NCBI GenBank assembly: GCA_910586395.1
Contig: CAJUFX010000001.1
Span: forward strand, 453,257 to 517,256
Reading direction: 5' to 3'
Length of the DNA: 64,000 nucleotides
Source: an uncultured Bacteroidales bacterium
GTDB lineage: Bacteria; Bacteroidota; Bacteroidia; Bacteroidales; P3
Shown one piece after another: positions 54,191 through 62,566 of this stretch (positions within the stretch are counted from its first letter, which is position 1; the number at the start of each line of letters is the position of its first letter). The notes below the pieces were generated by a model. That model was given only the letters and a program-made list of their open reading frames with translations. It searched no databases and had not been told where the DNA came from. The translations under genes and the position numbers were made by a program.

Positions 54191-54192
54191 GT

Positions 54193-54359
54193 TTTTCAGC
54201 GTGAACCCTGCGTTTTCAGCGTGAACCCTGCGGGGCATCGAACCGCCCCGGCGCGCGATGCGGATGTAAACCTTGGTTTTCTTCGGATGTGGCGCGGGAT
54301 TCCGAGCCGGATTTTCGCGGGTTTCTTCGGATTTGGCGCGGGATTCCGAGCCGGATTTT
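54193..54359. repeat. short tandem duplications between terminator and folB
   Basis: A 20-bp unit ttttcagcgtgaaccctgcg occurs twice in direct succession (54193-54212, 54213-54232). A 38-bp unit ending gattccgagccggatttt occurs at 54278-54315 and 54322-54359 with one difference. Non-coding as far as I can see. Confidence 0.8.
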
Positions 54360-54369
54360 GGGGCGGGAA

Positions 54370-54738
54370 CTATCGCGACGCCTCCAACGTGACATTCACT
54401 TCCCGTATCTTCTCCCCTATCGGCGGATTGAGTTTCGCCACCTTGACCTTGATGCCGCATACCTGCGGGAAATCGGCCATCACGGCATCGCGGATGCGGG
54501 CGGCCACATGCTCGATGAGTTTGGACGGTATCATGACCTGCGCCTTGACCCGGTCATAAATCTCGACATAATTCACGGTACCGGCCATGTCGTCCCGTGC
54601 CTCGGCCGCCGACGTATCGACGGTCAGATAAATATCGACCCTGAAATTCGTGCCGATCAACGTCTCTTCCTTGAAACAGCCGTGATAGGCATAGAAATCC
54701 ATGCCCTCCACGGCGATTGTCGTCAATTGTCTTTGCAT
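54370..54738 (-). CDS. folB: dihydroneopterin aldolase
   Basis: 122 residues, the usual FolB length, from MQRQLTTIAVEGMDFYAYHG. Family motifs: FYAYHGCFKEETLIGTNFRV, NYVEIYDRVKAQVM, SKLIEHVAARIRDAV and the C-terminal IGEKIREVNVTLEASR. It converts dihydroneopterin to 6-hydroxymethyl-dihydropterin and glycolaldehyde in folate synthesis. The open frame continues upstream to 55245, but that part is the shadow of queA plus a 188-base gap (54739-54926), in which I see no gene. Confidence 0.93.
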   Translation of the reverse strand: MQRQLTTIAVEGMDFYAYHGCFKEETLIGTNFRVDIYLTVDTSAAEARDDMAGTVNYVEIYDRVKAQVMIPSKLIEHVAARIRDAVMADFPQVCGIKVKVAKLNPPIGEKIREVNVTLEASR

Positions 54739-54926
54739 CTCTTCCTTTATAAAAATAATATGTTCTGCCGCGCTGTAAGGCAAAATCCGTTGCAGAGGGC
54801 TAATAGCCGCGTGGGCCATGAGCCGTCGGCGTTCCCGAAGGGACATCCGCGGCGACGAACCGCAGTCCCGGAGGGAAGCGAGGCGGCGAAAAGCGTAAGC
54901 CGCAGGTGGGCACACGCCAAGCGGCG

Positions 54927-56315
54927 TTACGGACGGGGCGGCCAAAACAGACAGCCGTCGCCGTAGCTCAGAAAGCGGAAATCGTGCGAGAGCGCATAGT
55001 CGTAAAGCGACCGCCAGCAGTCGCCCACCAAAGCCGCCACCAACAGCAGGAGCGTACTCTGCGGCTGGTGGAAGTTCGTGACCAGGCCGCGGCAGAACGC
55101 GAACGGATAGCCGGGCGCGATCATCAAGGCCGTATAACCGCCCACGGCTTCGGCGCCCGTCCGTTGCAGGTATTCCGTCAGGGCCGTCAAGACTTGCAGA
55201 GGGGGATAAGGCAGGCGGCCGCCATACGTTTCGTATGGGGTCCATTGCGCCAGCTCGAACGAAGCCGCGCAGGCCGTTTCAGCCGCCGGGGCATCCAACA
55301 GCGACGCCCCCCACCAATACAGACTCTCCAAGCTGCGCATGGACGTGGTGCCGACCGGCACCACCGGCCGCCCCGCCTCCACGGCCGCCCGCAGTGCCGC
55401 GACGGTCCGCGCGGGCACCGACACATACTCGCGGTGCATCGCGTGCGTACCGATTTCGCCGTCCTTGACCGGCTTGAACGTGCCCGCGCCGACGTGCAAC
55501 GTCAGCCGCGTCTGCGCAACGCCTTTGCGCGCCAGTTCCGCCAGCAGGTTTTCCGTAAAATGCAGGCCCGCCGTCGGCGCGGCCACCGAGCCGTCGTGCC
55601 GCGCGAAGACCGTCTGATAGCGTCCCGCATCGGCCGCCTCCGCCTGACGGCGGATATAAGGCGGCAGCGGCACTTTGCCCGACGCCTCCAGAACCTCCGA
55701 AAACGAGAGGTCGCCCGCGTAGGCGAAACGGACGGCGAACGCATCGCCCTGCGCCCGCAGGCGCGTCGCGCGCAACACCTCCCGACGCCCTGCCGTTTCA
55801 AACGTCATGCAGAGGTCGCCCGTCTTCCACTTCTTGTTGTTGCCTATCAGGCACAGAAACTCCGCTTCGCCCCGCGCCGCGAACGCCTGCGCGATATCGG
55901 CGGGCCGCAAGGGTTCCAGACAGAAAATCTCGATGCGCGCGCCCGGCCGTCCCGAAGCCTCCGACGCGCCCGAAGCCTCCGACGCGCCCTTGTAAAACAC
56001 AAGCCGCGCATGCACGACTTTGGTGTCGTTCATGACCAGCAGTGTCTCCGGCGGCAGAAATTCGCCGAGGCGGGCGAAACGGCTTTCACACACCTCCCCC
56101 GCCTTATAGACCAGCAGTTTGGAGGCGTCGCGTTCCGCCAACGGATAAAGCGCGATACGCCCCTCCGGCAACGGGTAGCGGTAGTCCGCTATGTCGATAT
56201 GCCGCTGCGGGCAGTCCGCCGCACCGGCTCCCGCACCGGCATCCGCCTCCCGCGTCCCGCCGGCCAAACCGCTCACGCCGCCGCCAACCGACAGGTTTGG
56301 CTTGCTATCGTCCAC
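54927..56315 (-). CDS. queA: S-adenosylmethionine:tRNA ribosyltransferase-isomerase
   Basis: 462 residues. The QueA core starts at about 40 (IDIADYRYPLPEGRIALYPL) and has the family motifs ERDASKLLVYKAGEV, LPPETLLVMNDTKVVHARL, HDGSVAAPTAGLHFTENLLA, LTLHVGAGTFKPV and LVTNFHQPQSTLLLLVAAL. It makes epoxyqueuosine in tRNA. The first ~38 residues (Gly/Ala-rich, VSGLAGGTREADAGAGAGA) are an extension lacking in most homologues. No in-frame Met follows before the core, so 56315 is kept although a non-ATG start is possible. Three bases separate it from the DPP4 stop. Confidence 0.92.
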   Translation of the reverse strand: MDDSKPNLSVGGGVSGLAGGTREADAGAGAGAADCPQRHIDIADYRYPLPEGRIALYPLAERDASKLLVYKAGEVCESRFARLGEFLPPETLLVMNDTKVVHARLVFYKGASEASGASEASGRPGARIEIFCLEPLRPADIAQAFAARGEAEFLCLIGNNKKWKTGDLCMTFETAGRREVLRATRLRAQGDAFAVRFAYAGDLSFSEVLEASGKVPLPPYIRRQAEAADAGRYQTVFARHDGSVAAPTAGLHFTENLLAELARKGVAQTRLTLHVGAGTFKPVKDGEIGTHAMHREYVSVPARTVAALRAAVEAGRPVVPVGTTSMRSLESLYWWGASLLDAPAAETACAASFELAQWTPYETYGGRLPYPPLQVLTALTEYLQRTGAEAVGGYTALMIAPGYPFAFCRGLVTNFHQPQSTLLLLVAALVGDCWRSLYDYALSHDFRFLSYGDGCLFWPPRP

Positions 56316-56318
56316 CGC

Positions 56319-58511
56319 TTAAAGATTGTTCTTGAAGTATTCGAAAATCATGCGGTCCAGATGCTTGCGCGCCGGCCCGACGACCCCGTGCGCCGCATTG
56401 GGATACAGGAAGAAGTCTATCTGCTTTCCGCCACGCGCGCACGCATCGATGAAATAAAGGCTGTGCTTGGGCAATACCGTGGCGTCCTTGCCGCCGTGAA
56501 TCATCAGGATCTTGCCCGAAACGCTGTCGGTCAACCGCAACAGATTGGCATATTCATACCCCTCCGGATTGTTCTGCGGCGTCTCCATATACCGCTCGCC
56601 GTACATAATCTCGTACCAGGCCCAGTTCATGACGCCGCCGCCGGCCACCGCCACCTTGAACACCTGCGGATAGCGCAATTTGAGGCTCATCGTCATGAAC
56701 CCGCCGTAACTCCAGCCGTCCACGCCGATGCGGTCGCGATCGACATACGGCAACGAATACAGGTATTCGACGCCTTTCATCTGGTCGGCCACTTCCACGG
56801 TACCGATGTTGCGGTGTATCGCGCTTTCGAACGCGAATCCCCGGTGCGCCGAGCCGCGGCTATCGACCGAGAACACGATGAAACCCTCCTGCGCGAAATG
56901 CTGCAGCGTCAGCGGGCTGCCCGCCAGATGGCTGTTCGTGACCAACTGCACGTGGGGGCCGCCGTAAACATAGACGATGACCGGATATCGGCGCGTCGAA
57001 TCGAAATCCGGCGGCAGAATCATACGCGCGTACAAATCGGTCTTGCCGTCGGCCGCCTTAATCGTGAACACGCGCGTTTCAGGCTTGGCATAACCGGCCA
57101 ACGGGTCTTTGCTCACCAAAAGTTTTTTGAGCACATCACCCTCAACGTCTATCACTTGCGTCACCCGCGGTTCGGTAAAACTGCTGTAAATATCGAGGAA
57201 GCACGTGCCGCTCGGATTCATCTGCACCCGGTGCGTGCCGTCTTCCTTCGTCAGACGCTTGATGCGGCCGTTGTCAATCTGCACGCGGTACAGGTTCTGC
57301 TGCAAGGGCGAATCTTTCGTCCCCATGAAATAGACATACTTGCCGTCGGGCGAACAACCCACGATTTCGCTCACTTCCCAAGGTTCCTTGTCGGGCGTGA
57401 TCGTTTTGAGCAACTTGCCCTGCGTATTGTACAGATAAAGATGATTGTAACCGTTGCGTTCGCTGTTCCAGACAATCTGGTCTGGATGCCCCGGACGGAA
57501 GATGACGGGGTTTTCGGGTTCGACCCATACCGGATTCGTCTCTTCGAACAATTTGCGCTTCATGACGCCCGTGGCGGCGTCGTGGCAGAAAACGGCCAGA
57601 TGCTTCTGCGCGCGGTCCAACTGCACGGTATAAATCTCCTTGCTGTCGGGCGACCACGTAACGCCCGTGATATACGGATTCGTGTCGAAACAGGGTTTGA
57701 GAAAGACCGTCTTATACGTATTGAGGTCGAAGACGCCGACACTTACCTCGTGTGACGTCGTGCCGGCTTCGGGATAACGCGTCGGCTCCAACGTCTCCTC
57801 CGTACCCGCCATGCCCAAGAGCGGCGCCTCGCGCACCATACGCTCGTCCATGCGGTAGAACGCCAGTTTGTCGCCCGTCGGATCCCAGAAAATACCTTTC
57901 GTGATGCCGAACTCGTTGCGGTGCACGACCTGCCCGTTGACAATGCCCGGCTCATGGTCTTTCGTCACGGCGAACTTCACGCCGTCTTTGACGACAAACA
58001 GGTTGTTGTCCTGCGTAAAGGCCGAATGTCCCTCCTGGTCGTTGTAAGAAAAATTCGTGGCTTGCTCCGGCATGGAGGCATAAAGCTGTACTTTATTGTC
58101 GTCGTACGTCCAGATATAATACCCGTTTTCGTAGCGCAACACCATGCTGTTCTTGCGCATGCCGACGATTTCGGGCAAGGACGTCAAAGGCGGGGCGTCG
58201 GGCGCATACTGCGCTTTCAGGGCTTCGAAATCCGCCAACGTCAATATCGTGTCCGTTTTCAGCGACTTGGCATTGAAACAGATGACTTTGTTATCATAAC
58301 TGTAAAACAAATTATTGGGATCTTTCTCGCCCCAATACAGCAAGCCCACGCTCTCGGGACGCAACGCACGGTCGGCCGTAGCCTGTTCCACCGTCCAATG
58401 TTTGGGCGCATCGCCCGAAACCGTCCCGGCGGTCTGCGCCGTCGCCGGCCGCCACATGGCCAAAAGCCCCATACAGAGCCCTAAACCGGCCAGCAAATTC
58501 TGCTTTTTCAT
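56319..58511 (-). CDS. dipeptidyl peptidase IV (S9B)
   Basis: 730 residues. A signal peptide (MKKQNLLAGLGLCMGLLAMW to about residue 26) is followed by an N-terminal beta-propeller (about 40-480) and an alpha/beta-hydrolase domain. Catalytic Ser601 (VDGWSYGGFMTMSL), Asp676 (IHGGKDATVLPKHS) and His708 (YPNAAHGVVGPARK) are all present. It removes X-Pro dipeptides from peptide N-termini in the periplasm or at the surface, fitting an amino-acid-fermenting, peptide-using life. Family length is about 720-730. Likely co-transcribed with queA. Confidence 0.93.
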   Translation of the reverse strand: MKKQNLLAGLGLCMGLLAMWRPATAQTAGTVSGDAPKHWTVEQATADRALRPESVGLLYWGEKDPNNLFYSYDNKVICFNAKSLKTDTILTLADFEALKAQYAPDAPPLTSLPEIVGMRKNSMVLRYENGYYIWTYDDNKVQLYASMPEQATNFSYNDQEGHSAFTQDNNLFVVKDGVKFAVTKDHEPGIVNGQVVHRNEFGITKGIFWDPTGDKLAFYRMDERMVREAPLLGMAGTEETLEPTRYPEAGTTSHEVSVGVFDLNTYKTVFLKPCFDTNPYITGVTWSPDSKEIYTVQLDRAQKHLAVFCHDAATGVMKRKLFEETNPVWVEPENPVIFRPGHPDQIVWNSERNGYNHLYLYNTQGKLLKTITPDKEPWEVSEIVGCSPDGKYVYFMGTKDSPLQQNLYRVQIDNGRIKRLTKEDGTHRVQMNPSGTCFLDIYSSFTEPRVTQVIDVEGDVLKKLLVSKDPLAGYAKPETRVFTIKAADGKTDLYARMILPPDFDSTRRYPVIVYVYGGPHVQLVTNSHLAGSPLTLQHFAQEGFIVFSVDSRGSAHRGFAFESAIHRNIGTVEVADQMKGVEYLYSLPYVDRDRIGVDGWSYGGFMTMSLKLRYPQVFKVAVAGGGVMNWAWYEIMYGERYMETPQNNPEGYEYANLLRLTDSVSGKILMIHGGKDATVLPKHSLYFIDACARGGKQIDFFLYPNAAHGVVGPARKHLDRMIFEYFKNNL

Positions 58512-58639
58512 ATCCTGATATTATTTATTTTTCACTTTAACTCAAAACCCCACGGCTCCGGCCGTATCCCTCCCGCGGCATTGCCGCGACAGGCTTCATC
58601 CAAGCGCCGGAAGCGGTTCCGTTTTCTGCCAATCGGCCG

Positions 58640-60457
58640 TCAGTCGCTCGACATTTCCTTGACTTTCTGCCGATAAGACGAAAACACATTGGCGCGCGAC
58701 AAAAAGCCTTCGTAACGCTCGCCGTCCAAAACCACAATATTATAATCCGGTATGCTCAAAAACTTCTGCGCGATGGCTTCCATGCTTTCCGACATGTCCA
58801 CCGTGCAAAGCGGCCGGAACATCACATCCGAGACCGTAATCTTATCATAAAGTTCCGACCTGAAAATAAGCGGCTTCACCTCATCCAGAAAGACAACGCC
58901 GAGATAACGCCCCCCGTCGTCGGTCACGGGATAGATGTTGCGCGAGGAAAGGCCGATGGCCGTGATGAGCCGACGCAACGTATCCTGCGGACGGACCGTC
59001 ACGAAATTCCGCTCCACGAGCGTCTGCTTGTCCAAGAGCGAAAGCACGACCGAATCTTTGTTGTGCGTCATCAAATCGCCCTTTTCGGCCAACTTCTTCG
59101 TGTAAATCGAGTGCGGATTGAAATACTGGTTGATGTAGTAGGCCGAAACCGATACGATGATCAGCGGCACGAACATCTTGTAGCCGCCCGAAATCTCGGC
59201 CACCAGGAAAATGGCCGTCAGCGGCGCGTGCATGACGCCGGACATGACGGCCGCCATGCCCGTCAGCGCGAAATTGGCCTCCGACAACGCCAGGGCCGGG
59301 AAGCAGACGTTGAGCAAGCGCGCCACGAAAAGCCCCAGAAACGCCCCGACGAACATGGAGGGCGCGAACACGCCGCCCACACCGCCGCTGCCGTTGGTCA
59401 ACGCCATGGCCACCACCTTGACCAACATGATAAACAGCACGTAAGCCAAAAAAACAAGCGTGATATGCCGGTAACCGTAAAGGAACGTATTGTTGAGCAG
59501 CCGGTCGGTATCGCCCTGAATGATGTCGGCGATGAAGTTGAAGCCCTCGCCGTAAAGCGGCGGGAACAGGAAGATAAGCACGCAGAGCAGGCCGCCGCCT
59601 ACCAAAAGACGCGCGTAACCGCTCTTGAACCGGCCGAACCAACGCTCTATGCGGTCGGTCATAAACAGGAAATAATGCGAGACAAAGCCGGCCGCCAATC
59701 CCAAAACGATGTAGAACGGCAGGTTACGCAACACATAGTCGGTCGTGACGTCGAAATGGAACATGGCCGAACGCCCCAAGAGAAAGGCCGAGACGACGGT
59801 ACCCGAAAGCGAAGCCATGAGCAACGGCAGCAACGACCCCATCGTGAGGTCGATCATGAGCACCTCCACCGCGAAGATGAAACCCGCGATGGGCGCGCCG
59901 AAGATGCCGGCGACGGCCCCCGACGAACCGCAGGCTATGAGCAGCACCATCGTCTTGTAATCGACCTTGAGCCGACGCCCGATGTTGGAGCCGATGGCCG
60001 CGCCCGTCAGCACGACCGGGGCTTCGGGTCCCACCGACCCGCCGAAACCGATTGTAATCGTACTGGCCACGACCGAAGAATACATCTTGCTTTTCTTCAG
60101 ATAGCCGCCGGTCTTGGAAATGGCGTAGAGCACGCGGCTCACGCCGTGGCTGATGTCGTCCTTGAGGATATAGCGCACATAGCCGTAAGTGAGGGCGACG
60201 CCCATGAGCGGCAATACGAGCAACAGGAAGTTCCGGCTGTCGGCCGCGAACACGTCGAGCACATAGATGCCGAAATAATAAATCATGTTTTTGAGCAACA
60301 CGGCGGCCAAACCGCTGACCATGCCGATGAGCAATCCCGCCCATATCAGGAACGTACGCTCCGACAAGTGGCTCTTGGGCCACGCCTCGGCTTTCTCCAG
60401 CCACGGCAGGAGTCCGGCTTTGACGCGCGTATAACAGGCGGCGATTTTTCTTTTCAT
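58640..60457 (-). CDS. CLC-family chloride channel/transporter with CBS domains
   Basis: 605 residues from MKRKIAACYTRVKAGLLPWL; a longer frame opens with a TTG inside the promoter and is rejected. About 11 membrane helices (55-440) are followed by a CBS pair (about 485-600: FVTVRPQDTLRRLITAIGLS; VSDVMFRPLCTVDMSESMEA). The selectivity motif is FGGSVGPEAPVVLTGAAIGS: where many exchangers have the gating Glu before Gly-Pro (GREGP), this protein has Val. The second motif is GSGGVGGVFAPSMFVGAFLG. Val at this spot implies altered gating or channel-like, proton-uncoupled transport. The 128 bases to DPP4 contain only a short GC hairpin. Confidence 0.9.
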   Translation of the reverse strand: MKRKIAACYTRVKAGLLPWLEKAEAWPKSHLSERTFLIWAGLLIGMVSGLAAVLLKNMIYYFGIYVLDVFAADSRNFLLLVLPLMGVALTYGYVRYILKDDISHGVSRVLYAISKTGGYLKKSKMYSSVVASTITIGFGGSVGPEAPVVLTGAAIGSNIGRRLKVDYKTMVLLIACGSSGAVAGIFGAPIAGFIFAVEVLMIDLTMGSLLPLLMASLSGTVVSAFLLGRSAMFHFDVTTDYVLRNLPFYIVLGLAAGFVSHYFLFMTDRIERWFGRFKSGYARLLVGGGLLCVLIFLFPPLYGEGFNFIADIIQGDTDRLLNNTFLYGYRHITLVFLAYVLFIMLVKVVAMALTNGSGGVGGVFAPSMFVGAFLGLFVARLLNVCFPALALSEANFALTGMAAVMSGVMHAPLTAIFLVAEISGGYKMFVPLIIVSVSAYYINQYFNPHSIYTKKLAEKGDLMTHNKDSVVLSLLDKQTLVERNFVTVRPQDTLRRLITAIGLSSRNIYPVTDDGGRYLGVVFLDEVKPLIFRSELYDKITVSDVMFRPLCTVDMSESMEAIAQKFLSIPDYNIVVLDGERYEGFLSRANVFSSYRQKVKEMSSD

Positions 60458-60498
60458 GGCATCCACACACGGGCACGACATACCCGCACATGATAATA

Positions 60499-60530
60499 CA
60501 AAGATAGTGAAAGTCGAACACAGAAACAAG
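60499..60530 (-). promoter_or_regulatory. promoter of the CLC gene
   Basis: Minus strand CTTG, 20-base spacer, TATCTTTG; 42 bases before the CLC ATG. Confidence 0.75.
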
Positions 60531-60860
60531 CGGCAAGCCGCTTAAGGACTTAATTAAGACGAATGTAAAACGAAGTTTTAGGATTCGTTGAAATTTAAGT
60601 CCTTAAGCGAAAATTTTATTTTCGCTTGTTTCTGTTGAGACGCCTCCTATCTTGGACGAAGTCAAAGATACGAGAAGTCGAGTACAGCGCACTGTCAAGT
60701 GCGCGCTTATTTGTCATTGCCGAATGTCAGTGCGAGCCGAATGCCATAAAATTTATTTTAATGGCTGAGGCGATGCCTGACATCATTGGCAGCGTAGCTG
60801 CAATAGAAGCCTCCTATCTTCACGCGAAGCGTAAAGATAGTGAAAGTCGAGAGCAAAGAC
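60521..60860. repeat. large palindrome and repeated hairpins upstream of the CLC gene
   Basis: CAGAAACAAGCG (60521-60532) pairs with CGCTTGTTTCTG (60623-60634), and inside it GCTTAAGGACTTAA (60540-60553) pairs with TTAAGTCCTTAAGC (60595-60608). Two further hairpins share the form TATCTT-stem-GAA-stem-AAGATA: one near 60653-60675 with a GAC/GTC inner stem, one near 60810-60836 with ACGC/GCGT. Each is followed by GAAGTCGAG or GAAAGTCGAG. No gene is seen from 60531 to 60903. Confidence 0.7.
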
Positions 60861-60903
60861 CAATAAATTTCACCAAGCCGGCTTCCCTATCTGGAACCCA
60901 GCA

Positions 60904-60995
60904 CCAGAAAAGTTCGGAATAAAACACCAGAAAAATCCGGAACAAAATATCTGAAAAATCCGGAGTAAACTTGCAGAAAAGTTCGGAATACACTA
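60904..60995 (+). repeat. four 23-bp tandem repeats upstream of an ATPase gene
   Basis: Units begin at 60904, 60927, 60950 and 60973 with the pattern ccagaaaagttcggaataaa and minor changes (agttcgg or aatccgg). The last unit overlaps the promoter at 60970-61001. Confidence 0.9.
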
Positions 60996-61001
60996 TCTTA
61001 G
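60970..61001 (+). promoter_or_regulatory. promoter of the 61025 ATPase gene
   Basis: CTTG (60970-60973), 20-base spacer, TATCTTAG (60994-61001), 24 bases before the ATG. The spacer is formed by the last 23-bp repeat. Confidence 0.6.
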
Positions 61002-61024
61002 CATCGTAAAATACCGCAATTATC

Positions 61025-62326
61025 ATGAAGAATAAGTATTATAAACCAAGGGTAAGCGATGCGATTTTGCAGAAAAAGTTGAGGACGAGCGGAGCCGTAT
61101 TGATAACCGGTCCCAAATGGTGTGGCAAGACCTGGACGGCATTGAATGCGGCCAATAGCGTAATCTATATGCAGGACACTGATAAAAGGGCATCCTATCT
61201 GAAATTAGCGCAAACAACACCGTCTTTGCTATTGCGGGGCGAAAAACCACGTTTGATAGATGAATGGCAGACAGCCACCGTCCTTTGGGATGCGGTGAGA
61301 TTTTCCGTGGATAAAGGGCCTGAAAAAGGGCAATATATTCTTACCGGCAGCGTGGTCGTTGATGAAGACGGAACTGAAAATGAAAAGCAAGACCCTACTG
61401 AACGCATGGAACACTCCGGAACGGGTAGAATATCGCGTATGAAGATGCGCCCCATGAGTCTGTTTGAGAGTGGTGAATCAAATGGTACCATTTCGCTGAA
61501 AAGTCTTTTTGAAGGCAATGCCGCTGTCGAGTCTGTCAGCAATATGACGATTGAAGATATCGCCTATGCGATATGCCGGGGCGGATGGCCTGCCGCCATG
61601 GACATGGATAAAGAAGACGCTTTGGAAGTCGCATACGACTATTATGACGCTATTGCGGAAAAAGACGCTTCCAATGCAGATAAATCCAAGAAAGATCCCG
61701 ACAGGGTCCGTAGCATAATGCGGTCGCTGGCCCGGAATATCTCTACCATGACGACAGACAAGACCATTATAGGCGATGTAAAGGCCAATGATTTATCGAT
61801 GACCGACAAGACGCTTGAGGTTTATTTGAGGGCATTGAAAAAACTGTTTGTTGTGGAAGACATTAAGGCATGGCAACCCTCATTGCGTTCAAAAACCGGC
61901 ATCCGCACTTCCGACAAACGCCAGTTCGTAGATCCATCTATCGCCGTCGCCGCCTTAGGCATTGGTCCCGATGCCATCATTGAGGATTTCAACTATTTTG
62001 GATTCCTCTTCGAGGCCTTGTGCGCACGCGACCTGAGGGTGTATTCCGAAGGACTGCGCGGCACCATAAAGCACTATCATGACAACAATAATCTTGAAGC
62101 GGATTTAATCATAAGCCTTCACAACGGAAAATGGGCGGCGGTAGAAGTCAAACTGGGTTCGAAAGAAATTGAAGAAGGCGCAGCGCACCTGAAGAAACTC
62201 GCGGCGAACATCGATACCGATAAATTCCCGGCTCCCTCATTCCTTATGGTCTTGACAGGCGGGGAGTTCGCCTATCGACGGGAAGACGGCGTATTTGTGG
62301 TGCCTGTCGGCTGCCTGAGAGACTGA
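61025..62326 (+). CDS. AAA-type ATPase with DUF4143 domain
   Basis: 433 residues. Walker A is AVLITGPKWCGKTWTALNAA (about 25-44), and the Walker B-like segment is LLLRGEKPRLIDEWQ. The YILTGSVVV sensor-like strand and the C-terminal DUF4143 region (ADLIISLHNGKWAAVEVKLG) have the D...E-V-K layout of a PD-(D/E)XK-type nuclease fold. Such proteins are common, often in several copies, in Bacteroidota; their cellular role is not established, though a nucleic-acid or defence function has been proposed. It is convergent with a distant relative at 62567-63916. Confidence 0.82.
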   Translation: MKNKYYKPRVSDAILQKKLRTSGAVLITGPKWCGKTWTALNAANSVIYMQDTDKRASYLKLAQTTPSLLLRGEKPRLIDEWQTATVLWDAVRFSVDKGPEKGQYILTGSVVVDEDGTENEKQDPTERMEHSGTGRISRMKMRPMSLFESGESNGTISLKSLFEGNAAVESVSNMTIEDIAYAICRGGWPAAMDMDKEDALEVAYDYYDAIAEKDASNADKSKKDPDRVRSIMRSLARNISTMTTDKTIIGDVKANDLSMTDKTLEVYLRALKKLFVVEDIKAWQPSLRSKTGIRTSDKRQFVDPSIAVAALGIGPDAIIEDFNYFGFLFEALCARDLRVYSEGLRGTIKHYHDNNNLEADLIISLHNGKWAAVEVKLGSKEIEEGAAHLKKLAANIDTDKFPAPSFLMVLTGGEFAYRREDGVFVVPVGCLRD

Positions 62327-62566
62327 AGGCGGTATTTGAATCCTCTATACATCGAGAGGCTAATGGAGTTCCTTTTCTACGGACTTCTGAAACACCCCGC
62401 GGGTGTGATACCTATCACGCTCGTGAGCCGGTGCCGCCACACAAACGGCTGCCGCTGCTCATGTGCGGGCTGACGCCCCTGCTCCGCCCGCGGTCCACCC
62501 TCCGGGACAAGTTCACCGGACGGCGGAATGACGGGTGTTTTATCCATGTGGCAGAATCCTTATATA
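62327..62566. other. 240-base gap between convergent ATPase genes
   Basis: No gene recognised. It holds a GC-rich middle (about 62390-62530) unlike both flanks, with short inverted bits such as ccgcgggtgtgatacctatcac, shortened here to CCGCGGG, and no clear T-run. It may be the remnant of something deleted. Confidence 0.35.

Noticed and set aside
54739..55245. N-terminal extension of folB
   Set aside because: The added residues match no FolB homologue and overlap queA; MQRQL at 54738 gives the normal family length.
54906..57755. 949-codon plus-strand open frame
   Set aside because: Antisense of queA and DPP4, both with complete catalytic motifs.
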